Assembly (NCBI GenBank): GCA_021399405.1
Contig: JAAFKL010000283.1
Span: 1-50,293, forward strand
Direction of reading: 5' to 3'
DNA from: Candidatus Heimdallarchaeota archaeon
GTDB taxonomy: Archaea > Asgardarchaeota > Heimdallarchaeia > Heimdallarchaeales > Kariarchaeaceae
DNA: 50,293 nucleotides
A program made the translations under genes and the position numbers. The number at the start of each line of letters is the position of its first letter. Position 1 is the stretch's first letter. Positions 43,632-50,293 of this stretch are shown one piece after another. The notes below the pieces were generated by a model that was not told where the DNA came from, did not search any database, and was given only the letters and a program-made list of their open reading frames with translations.

Positions 43632-44546
43632 TTACAAAAACAATGTATGGACAATGAACAATTCTAGTGGTAGAAAGATCAGAGCGACCATTGTAAGGGT
43701 TATTATCACTTGACTAGTCAATTTCGTGTCCAGATTGAAACGTTCAGCATATAGACCATTATAAACAGCTGGAGGGGCGATCATTTGAACAAATATAGCA
43801 AGCGAGATATCGGAAGATAATGAAAAAATCGAAATTAAAGATAAGGCTGCAATTGCAGAAACAAAATATCTACTTATAGCCACTCTCATCATTGGTATTT
43901 TATATGTAAAATCAGGTTTCTTTAACCCAAAACCAACCGTCATCAGAGTAGCAATAATCCCAATTTGAAATATAACAAACACAAAACCAGTGTCAGTACT
44001 GCCAAATTGGATAAACGGGTTTAATATGAATGCGAAAATAATTGACAGAATTGGGGGGAAGGTCAAAATTTCCTTAAAATTGCTTTTAGAAAATCCTACA
44101 CCTGAAATGATCAGGCCTACCGAATTCCTCATAATTACTGATGTAGCTAGAAAAATACTTGCAATTCCTAAAGCATCTGGAGAAAATGCAAAAATAATTG
44201 GAAAAGGAAAATTTAATGCGTTTGAAAAGGATGATGTGCATAATTCAGCTGGTGAGGGAGCTACTTGTTTGCTATATTTCGCAATCAATTTAGGAGTGAC
44301 TATACCAATTATGGTAACTAATAAACCTGCCAAAACAGGATATAACCACGTGAAACCAGTAAATTTTATATTTACAATTGATGTGAATATCAAAATCGGT
44401 GTAAAAATATTTATTGTAAATTTTACAAATTTACCCCTATACTGCTGTAGAGGAGATTTAATCCATAAAAACCCCAAGGATATCCCGAAATAAATTATCA
44501 ATGTATTTTGCAAAATTTCAAAGATAATCGTGAGTTGACTACTCAA
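43632..44546 (-). CDS. AEC (auxin efflux carrier) family transporter
   Basis: A 304-residue membrane protein with about ten hydrophobic segments in two similar halves. Phrases such as WLYPVLAGLLVTIIGIVTPK, ELCTSSFSNALNFPFPIIFA (the conserved N-x-x-x-x-P crossover region), QMIAPPAVYNGLYAERFN and the final TLTMVALIFLPLELFIV are typical of AEC/Mdc-type carriers. Members export organic acids or other anions by secondary transport. The substrate is not readable. It is divergent from the epimerase-like gene. Confidence 0.88.
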   Translation of the reverse strand: MSSQLTIIFEILQNTLIIYFGISLGFLWIKSPLQQYRGKFVKFTINIFTPILIFTSIVNIKFTGFTWLYPVLAGLLVTIIGIVTPKLIAKYSKQVAPSPAELCTSSFSNALNFPFPIIFAFSPDALGIASIFLATSVIMRNSVGLIISGVGFSKSNFKEILTFPPILSIIFAFILNPFIQFGSTDTGFVFVIFQIGIIATLMTVGFGLKKPDFTYKIPMMRVAISRYFVSAIAALSLISIFSLSSDISLAIFVQMIAPPAVYNGLYAERFNLDTKLTSQVIITLTMVALIFLPLELFIVHTLFL

Positions 44547-44688
44547 GTAATTTAATTTAAAATTGTCTTTGCTTAAAATTTTGGTAAGTGTTACTAAAAT
44601 AAATCTAAATGTAGCCTATTTGCTTTTCGATCGATCTTGTACAACCATAATACGTAAGTTTTTTTTGGAAGAAGGGAATGAAACATCT

Positions 44689-45981
44689 GTGCGACATGTA
44701 ATATTAGGTTCAGACACAACACTTGGATCTTCAATATTGCGTGTATTGGTATCAATTGGAAATCAAGAAATAGTGTGTTGTAACCCAGACGGCATGATAC
44801 CTATTGATGTACCAACAACAAATATAACTACCTTCAATGTAGATGTCAGAAATAGTCAAATGCTTGAAGCCATCCTACAAGAGGGGGATGTAGTATATAA
44901 TGCACAGGTATTTGATGATGAAAATGTGATCTCTCAAGATTTTGAAAAATTACATGTTTCGGGATTAAAGAATATACTGAAAGTAGCAAATCAAAAGAAT
45001 GTAAAAAAAGTAGTAAGTTTTTTACCACAAAAAATTAGTTGGAATATACCAGATAAGGCTTCAGAAGCAACAGAGCTAATACCATTTACCAATTACCAGA
45101 AATCCCTACATAAGACTCTACAGATGACCAATCTTTATTTCGAACAAACATTGTTTGAAGACGTGATAATTGAAAATGAGAATGAAGATGAGGTTGATAT
45201 CGACAATGGCACTTCAGATGAAACAGAATCTGCAGAGCATGAAGAAATTTCAGTTAATGAGGTAAGTGATGAAGAAATTGAAAGTCAAGAGATTGTTAGT
45301 AGCTCACCCAAACCGCCATCTTTACAGGTTACGCCACCTAGTCTTGGAAATTCATCTACTAGTACTGATTCTTCCGATGAAAAACAATCTCCGATTGCGG
45401 ATGATCCAACACTAATAGAAGATAATCAAGAGAATTCACTTGAAGTTGATATAAGTGAAGAAGAGCCGAAATATGATGTGCCATTAGTTGTAGCAAGAAT
45501 TTCTAGATTTTATGGTCCTTTCGACTATACTATTACGAAAAAAGTGTGTCAAGGTATACGATTACAACGTATCAGCATAGTCGGCAAATTGAGAAAGAAG
45601 ATCTCCTGGATTAATCCATTGGATGCGGGAAGGGCTATGATAATAATGGGTGATGACAAGGTAAAACAAGGCCCATATAATATAACAGGGTTTGAAGCCA
45701 CAGGATCTGAATTAATCGAAGCAATGGAACAAATTAATTATTCAAAAACTAAAATCCGTAGAAAATTATTTTTCATCTCAAATATTAATACTAAGATCAA
45801 AATGGTGTTTAGTAAATTGGGCATTATTAATAGAATTGAATTTGATGAGATATACGGACTTAATAGAAAACAAGTTTATTCAGATCAGAGGGCACAATCT
45901 GAATGGAATTGGAAACCTAAATATGACTTAACTGTTACTTCAAAGGACTCGTTGAACTGGTTTGTCAATCATGTGTTGTAA
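44689..45981 (+). CDS. extended SDR (NAD-dependent epimerase)-like protein with acidic insert
   Basis: About 430 residues from GTG 44689; an upstream TTG at 44563 would add 42 residues of non-Rossmann sequence and is not favoured. The N-terminal strand and turn RHVILGSDTTLGSSILRVLV replaces the usual G-x-x-G-x-x-G by G-x-x-x-x-x-G. A Y-x-x-x-K pair may be in FTNYQKSLHKTLQ. An acidic, Ser/Glu-rich disordered insert (about residues 160-260) splits the domain before VVARISRFYGPFDYTITKKV. The end, SEWNWKPKYDLTVTSKDSLN, is typical of NDP-sugar epimerases. The lost middle glycine and the insert suggest altered or lost catalysis. Sugar substrate unknown. Confidence 0.75.
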   Translation: MRHVILGSDTTLGSSILRVLVSIGNQEIVCCNPDGMIPIDVPTTNITTFNVDVRNSQMLEAILQEGDVVYNAQVFDDENVISQDFEKLHVSGLKNILKVANQKNVKKVVSFLPQKISWNIPDKASEATELIPFTNYQKSLHKTLQMTNLYFEQTLFEDVIIENENEDEVDIDNGTSDETESAEHEEISVNEVSDEEIESQEIVSSSPKPPSLQVTPPSLGNSSTSTDSSDEKQSPIADDPTLIEDNQENSLEVDISEEEPKYDVPLVVARISRFYGPFDYTITKKVCQGIRLQRISIVGKLRKKISWINPLDAGRAMIIMGDDKVKQGPYNITGFEATGSELIEAMEQINYSKTKIRRKLFFISNINTKIKMVFSKLGIINRIEFDEIYGLNRKQVYSDQRAQSEWNWKPKYDLTVTSKDSLNWFVNHVL

Positions 45982-46012
45982 AAACAAATTGTTTTTCTGA
46001 TTTTTTGAATTA

Positions 46013-46708
46013 TTATTGGAACAAATTAATCATCTTCTTGACAAATGCTGCAGCTCCAAACCCATTGTCAATATTAACAACTGTTACACCTGGAGAGCAA
46101 GATTGAAGTGCCGATTGTAATGCAGTAAGCCCTTTCCCACCAAATCCATAGCCTACGGAGGAGGGTACTGCTATTAAGGGTAATTTTGTTTGTGCAGCAA
46201 TTACTGGAAATAAAGCCCCTTCTTGACCAGCAACAACTATTATGCATCTGATTGTATCTTGATTATGTATATCAGTCAGTGCTGTTTTGTGACGATGTAT
46301 CCCCGCTACACCAATATCGGAGAATTTGGAATAACCAACACCAAAATAATTCAAACAAAAACCAATTTCCTCTACTAAATAATCATCAGAAGTACCAGCG
46401 GAAATAAGAGCACAATTTGCTGGTTGATTTAATTTTGGATCATAGTTACCCATCACTGCAGTTCGTTGATATTTATCAAATACTAATGCGATATTGTATT
46501 TTGAACTTAAATTTTGTAAAGCCAATATTTGATTTTTGAGTATGCGGGTAATAAGGACTGATTCGTTATTTTTGATGGCATGTTGGACAGCTAGAGTTAA
46601 TTGATCATTATCCTTAGGTTCACCTAAAATACATTCGGGAACTCCTGTAAAATCAACCCTCTTACCATCATGATTTACTATTTCCCGATCTCGATTATTT
46701 TCTGTCAT
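46013..46708 (-). CDS. larB: LarB, pyridinium-3,5-biscarboxylic acid mononucleotide synthase
   Basis: First step of nickel-pincer nucleotide (NPN) synthesis: carboxylation of nicotinic acid adenine dinucleotide and release of AMP. The 231-residue protein has an N-terminal domain (about 1-95) and a PurE-like C-terminal half with GTSDDYLVEEIGFCLNYFGV, DIGVAGIHRHKTALTDI and VAGQEGALFPVIAAQTKLPL, followed by VPSSVGYGFGGKGLTALQSA. These are the family's hallmarks. The start overlaps the end of larC by 14 bases, so the two are translationally linked. LarE and LarA are not in the window. Confidence 0.93.
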   Translation of the reverse strand: MTENNRDREIVNHDGKRVDFTGVPECILGEPKDNDQLTLAVQHAIKNNESVLITRILKNQILALQNLSSKYNIALVFDKYQRTAVMGNYDPKLNQPANCALISAGTSDDYLVEEIGFCLNYFGVGYSKFSDIGVAGIHRHKTALTDIHNQDTIRCIIVVAGQEGALFPVIAAQTKLPLIAVPSSVGYGFGGKGLTALQSALQSCSPGVTVVNIDNGFGAAAFVKKMINLFQ

Positions 46709-47882
46709 TTATCATACCTTCTATTATTTTTTGTACATCTAGAGGACTCAAATCTAATTCAGTTGCAATATGAACAATATCATCAAATTCAATTTTTGTC
46801 CGGTACTTACCAATTTTCAGTTTCACTGAGAATTCCCGATCCTGAATTGTCACATTTATTTTCTTGTATTCTCTAGATCCGATATGTCTATCAACTGAAT
46901 TAATGCGGATACCAAGGGTACCTGTTAATCGCATTATTTGATCTGCAATCCTCATTTCATCTTCTTTTTTGCAAATAACCTTTATTGCATAAGCGGGTCG
47001 ATTCTTTTTCATAATAATAGGATAATATGATACATCCAGAGCACCATCACCCATGAGCTGACCTATTGCATGACCTAGAATTTCTGCATTTACATCATCA
47101 ACATTGGTCTCCAACACAGATATCTGGCTGTGAGTTTTAACTCTATAACCCAGTCGGACCCGTAAGTAATTTCCACGATCACTCCATGATCTTGTTCCAA
47201 AACCAATACTATTTTTTTGCCAAATGACATGTTTGGGTTTCTGAAATTCAGCCTTTAAAATTGACAGTATAACTGCCCCAGTTGGAGTAGTTGCCTCACC
47301 ATTTTTAGGTCCAACGCAAGTTTCTAACCCAGAAACTTCAAACAATTTCTGAGTAACAGGGGTTGGAATTATTAATTTACCATGAGATGTATTTATTGTG
47401 CCGGTACCTGTTGCAACAGATGAAATTTGTATAGCTGAGATTTCTAATTTTTCAATCAAATACAATGAAACAACAATATCTACAAGAGTGTCGGATGTAC
47501 CAAGTTCATGGAGATGAATCTCTTCCTTGCCATGTACATCTCGTTCAGCTTGTAGGAGTAACTGAAAAGTTTTGATGCATAATGCCTTGTAAGATTCACT
47601 CATCCCTAGATTATGACAACATAAAGGAATAAGCTCCAGTATTCGGTTATAATCCAACTGTATTTCATTCTCTATTCTCAGATGAAGTCCTTTGATATCA
47701 TTATAGTCCTTTTCAGAAACAGTAATCGTTAATGGTGCACCAAGAACCGCAGTAAAAATACCCGATAATTTTGATAGATAGGAAGAAGGCGAATCAATTT
47801 GTCCCAAGAGACCAGAAATCAGCATATCCCCCGCACATCCGGCAAGATTTACGTCTATAGCTAATATTCTATCTTTGATCAA
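46695..47882 (-). CDS. larC: LarC, nickel insertion enzyme for NPN cofactor
   Basis: Inserts nickel into the sulfurated pincer nucleotide in a CTP-dependent reaction. The 395-residue protein has the typical opening ILAIDVNLAGCAGDMLISGL, KEEIHLHELGTSDTLVDIVV (conserved His/Glu pair), GKLIIPTPVTQKLFE, and LETNVDDVNAEILGHAIGQL. In some bacteria this gene needs a programmed frameshift (larC1/larC2); here it is one continuous frame of normal total length. It is upstream of and overlaps larB. Adjacent genes do not reveal which nickel-pincer enzyme uses the cofactor. Confidence 0.93.
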   Translation of the reverse strand: MIKDRILAIDVNLAGCAGDMLISGLLGQIDSPSSYLSKLSGIFTAVLGAPLTITVSEKDYNDIKGLHLRIENEIQLDYNRILELIPLCCHNLGMSESYKALCIKTFQLLLQAERDVHGKEEIHLHELGTSDTLVDIVVSLYLIEKLEISAIQISSVATGTGTINTSHGKLIIPTPVTQKLFEVSGLETCVGPKNGEATTPTGAVILSILKAEFQKPKHVIWQKNSIGFGTRSWSDRGNYLRVRLGYRVKTHSQISVLETNVDDVNAEILGHAIGQLMGDGALDVSYYPIIMKKNRPAYAIKVICKKEDEMRIADQIMRLTGTLGIRINSVDRHIGSREYKKINVTIQDREFSVKLKIGKYRTKIEFDDIVHIATELDLSPLDVQKIIEGMINDRK

Positions 47883-47992
47883 AAAGGCTCAACCTCAATA
47901 TAGAGTATTGGAAGATAAACACGTTGATATTGCAACTATTCTGACCTATTTAAATTTGTAAAACTTTGATTTTGTACCTAGAACTTCAAATC

Positions 47993-48004
47993 ATATTTAT
48001 ATAG
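47993..48004 (+). promoter_or_regulatory. TATA box of the PepSY-like repeat protein gene
   Basis: ATATTTATATAG about 68 bases before the ATG at 48066. A leader of roughly 40 bases would include GGGAG (48053-48057), a Shine-Dalgarno-like site eight bases before the ATG. Confidence 0.45.
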
Positions 48005-48065
48005 AAAGAGTATTAGTATTGGTTGAGGATTTTTGCAATATTAATGCGAAACGGGAGAATCTTAA

Positions 48066-50159
48066 ATGAGAAAAAATAATTTTTACTTATTGACTGTTGT
48101 AGTAGGGATACTAATACTATTAACGTTAAATAATTCAAGCGGTTTTTATCGTTATTATGACGACAAAACAAATTTATCAGAAGAGGGAGCAATTGCAGTT
48201 GCTCAGAGCCATCCTGAAATAAGTGAATGGCTTACTCAAACAAATGGGGTGATTACTATTGTAGAGCTAGATTATGACTACTGGTATCTTATATTTAAAT
48301 CTCAAACCAATTCTTCTTACCTACATGTGATTGTTGATGATTTCACAGAGGAAGTTATCAGTGTTAACTATCAGAATAACGATAACCGGTGGCATTTCTA
48401 TGAAGACATGTCATTGCAAAATGAGGCAATGAAATTCTTCCTTGGATTACCTGAAGCCACAACATTTGTTAATTTAAATTTTGATATTAATGTGTGGTAT
48501 TCAGGTGTTGCAAATTATATGGATGTCAACGGATGGCAATATGATGGCAATAATGATCTAAATATGAATGGTGTGATAAAATTCAATTTAACTCAAAATG
48601 GATATATCTTCTCCTTGGCTTTTATTCAATCGAATATGCAATTTGGGGAAACAAACTATACTTTTGCCGATGCAGAAATCCAAGCAAATACCTATCAGAA
48701 TGTTATTGATTTTCATGGAAATTATACTGTAAATAATGTTTATATCCGTCAATGGCTAGTCAACGAAGAGTTCAGGCGTTGGGAACAGGAAAACAAAATG
48801 AGTGGGTTAGAACCAGGAAACTATTTTGAAATTCGATATGAGAGTTGGGAATATTATGAAGACGTTGTCACATCAACTGTCACTTCCCCTGCACTCGATG
48901 CCTCTGCTTCAGAGATTGAGATTTACTTCGAAAGCAATAATTGGCATGAAGCGATTCTTTCCGACCTTACAGGAGAGATAGTGGTGGAATATGGTACATT
49001 CAATAAAAATCACAGTTATGAAGAAATTGCTGAAATTGTTTTGAGCGATCCTGAAATAATAGATTGGTTGCCGAGTTTACGATCTCCTTCTATGAATGTA
49101 AACTATAATGGATACGGTGAATTTTTTGTTGATATATGGTCAAACACTTGGTATGATTCAGCTAATTTCGTCATATCAGATGACACAGGAGAAGTTTTAG
49201 TAAAAAATATCAACAGTGCAATATATCCTACAAAGACGTCTAGTGATATATTTTCAATTGCACTTAGTGAACCCGAAATTTCAGATTGGGTGCTTAACAC
49301 AGATGATTATCGTGTAAATTATCATTATGAGTTCAATGGCCAGTGGTATCTCGAGTTCTTTAATCCAATTATTTCAGATAGTTGGGCAAACATATCAATT
49401 AATGATACGGATGGGTACATTTTTTGGGCGGATGCTTACATTGGACAATTACCAAACATGGATGAGGGTGAAGTAATCAACATCGCACTTTCAACAGATT
49501 TATCAAATTTCTACAATGAACATCCGGATGCTAAAATCTCGATGTTTTATAATTATAATGACGAATGGTGGGTGTATATCTACTCGCCTGTAATTTTAGA
49601 GGAGTATGTGCTAATCTTGATTGATGATGACAATGGACAAATTTTGGAAGTTGACTATAACTCAGCATCAAGTTGGCCTGATAGTACTTATGGTGATGTT
49701 GAAGCTGCAATGTTAGAGGATGGTACATACCAGGAATTTGTTTCAGCTTATTCTATACAATATCAGTCAATCTATTATTACGGTAATAATTGGTTTGTAT
49801 ATATTGAAGGATTGAGTAGTGATGGATATATTGCATACTTTGAAATGGATATATCAGACAACACTGAAACGGTACGAAATTCAGGATATTATGAACCAAG
49901 TGAAATCACTATACGGGTACCTCGAGGTGAAGAAATGCAATGGCATTTCCAAGATCAATGGTCAGGAAGATATATTGGACAACACCTGAGTACACCTCTT
50001 GAAGGAGTTATAGAAGGATATGTACTTGTAACTACAAGTTCAACTACTCGAGCAAGTGAGAATACATCACCAAGTCTTGATTTGGATGGATTTTCCCTAG
50101 TACCTGCTTTAGGTGCAATATTTGTAATTATCCCCATATATCTTAAACGAAAAAAATAA
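48066..50159 (+). CDS. C-terminally anchored surface protein with PepSY-like repeats
   Basis: A 697-residue exported protein. Signal peptide at residues 7-25. The mature part contains several repeats of about 80-110 residues, each with a helix ending in a phrase such as AIAVAQSHPEISEWL, EIAEIVLSDPEIIDWL or DIFSIALSEPEISDWV, then aromatic strands and a short 'D-D-x-x-G-x-(V/I)-(L/V)' turn (SDDTGEVLVK, IDDDNGQILEVDY). The pattern resembles PepSY domains. It ends in a Ser/Thr-rich stretch, then LDGFSLVPALGAIFVIIPIY and KRKK, a C-terminal anchor like that of the exported protein at 31243-32952. Function unknown; possibly a cell-surface or protease-inhibitor type protein. Confidence 0.8.
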   Translation: MRKNNFYLLTVVVGILILLTLNNSSGFYRYYDDKTNLSEEGAIAVAQSHPEISEWLTQTNGVITIVELDYDYWYLIFKSQTNSSYLHVIVDDFTEEVISVNYQNNDNRWHFYEDMSLQNEAMKFFLGLPEATTFVNLNFDINVWYSGVANYMDVNGWQYDGNNDLNMNGVIKFNLTQNGYIFSLAFIQSNMQFGETNYTFADAEIQANTYQNVIDFHGNYTVNNVYIRQWLVNEEFRRWEQENKMSGLEPGNYFEIRYESWEYYEDVVTSTVTSPALDASASEIEIYFESNNWHEAILSDLTGEIVVEYGTFNKNHSYEEIAEIVLSDPEIIDWLPSLRSPSMNVNYNGYGEFFVDIWSNTWYDSANFVISDDTGEVLVKNINSAIYPTKTSSDIFSIALSEPEISDWVLNTDDYRVNYHYEFNGQWYLEFFNPIISDSWANISINDTDGYIFWADAYIGQLPNMDEGEVINIALSTDLSNFYNEHPDAKISMFYNYNDEWWVYIYSPVILEEYVLILIDDDNGQILEVDYNSASSWPDSTYGDVEAAMLEDGTYQEFVSAYSIQYQSIYYYGNNWFVYIEGLSSDGYIAYFEMDISDNTETVRNSGYYEPSEITIRVPRGEEMQWHFQDQWSGRYIGQHLSTPLEGVIEGYVLVTTSSTTRASENTSPSLDLDGFSLVPALGAIFVIIPIYLKRKK

Positions 50160-50200
50160 TTACTGAAAATTCGGGAATATTCTAAATTCTTGGCTATTCC

Positions 50201-50293
50201 CTAAATTTTAATCAACTCCTTTCTAAATTCAATTTGAGACGGATCTGGCTCAAAAAAGTGTAACAAATTATTAAATCCTAGTCTTGCAGAGAC
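50201..50293 (-). CDS. C-terminal end of an unidentified gene (partial)
   Basis: An open minus-strand frame of 30 codons enters from the right edge and stops at TAG 50203-50201. It encodes a segment ending PDPSQIEFRKELIKI, helical and charged. It has no stop within the window apart from its own end and looks like the tail of a real protein, but too little is visible to name it. Confidence 0.4.
   Translation of the reverse strand, partial: VSARLGFNNLLHFFEPDPSQIEFRKELIKI

Noticed and set aside
44563..44688. TTG 44563 as start of the epimerase-like protein
   Set aside because: The added 42 residues do not resemble an SDR N-terminus; GTG 44689 begins directly at the first Rossmann strand.

Overview
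The window is strongly AT-rich, gene-dense DNA from an archaeon. TFIIB, Orc1/Cdc6, a single-hairpin A/V-type ATP synthase K subunit, an isoprenyl diphosphate synthase and two-subunit 2-oxoacid:ferredoxin oxidoreductase genes place it in Archaea. TATA boxes about 25 bases before several starts agree with this. Several features suggest an Asgard archaeon, possibly a Heimdallarchaeia-like lineage: longin/roadblock-like sensory domains joined to receiver or 7TM modules, ankyrin repeats, a winged-helix repeat protein that recalls UFL1, a CuA (cytochrome-oxidase-II-like) protein, and secreted proteins with C-terminal membrane anchors. The group assignment is inference; no ribosomal RNA is present to settle it.

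Layout. 1-3.7 kb: a BMP-type (nucleoside-like) ABC importer, with permease (cut by the window edge), duplicated ATPase and anchored binding protein. 4-7.6 kb: alpha/beta hydrolase, an acidic three-repeat protein, a CoA-binding protein, a thioredoxin reductase fused to a thioredoxin domain, and a small membrane protein. 7.8-17.6 kb: the alpha (7.8 kb) and beta (16.7 kb) subunits of a 2-oxoacid:ferredoxin oxidoreductase. They are separated by a lone CuA protein, a pair of large unknown proteins (HhH repeats; HEAT-like plus beta domains), an Lrp regulator, an ankyrin protein and a probable structured RNA. 17.7-23.4 kb: membrane and coiled-coil proteins, an 826-residue (812 from the preferred GTG start) receiver/longin-like signalling protein, a GGPP synthase, a GNAT and ATP synthase subunit K. 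23.5-28.3 kb: regulators, including a winged-helix/methyltransferase-like protein flanked by matching palindromes, an orphan antitoxin-like protein, a methyltransferase, a 7TM-longin sensor, a kinase fragment with only the phosphoacceptor domain, and a winged-helix repeat protein. 28.3-33 kb: an MMPL/RND transporter and a C-terminally anchored exported protein. 33-43.6 kb: glycosyltransferase, CysS, TFIIB, HAD hydrolase, Orc1/Cdc6 with a possible origin upstream, a large membrane protein and endonuclease IV. 43.6-50.3 kb: AEC transporter, an epimerase-like protein, LarB-LarC (nickel-pincer cofactor synthesis), a PepSY-like repeat surface protein, and the tail of one more gene.

The main themes are redox and energy metabolism (ferredoxin-dependent 2-oxoacid oxidation, CuA protein, disulfide reduction, ATP synthase ring), information processing (TFIIB, Orc1, CysS, Nfo), and a set of signalling parts that reuse one longin-like domain. 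The most unusual points are the TFIIB gene without an ATG/GTG/TTG before its zinc ribbon, a matched operator pair placed 74-76 bases before two consecutive genes, an unassigned structured RNA, and the receiver/longin and HEAT/HhH proteins of unknown function.
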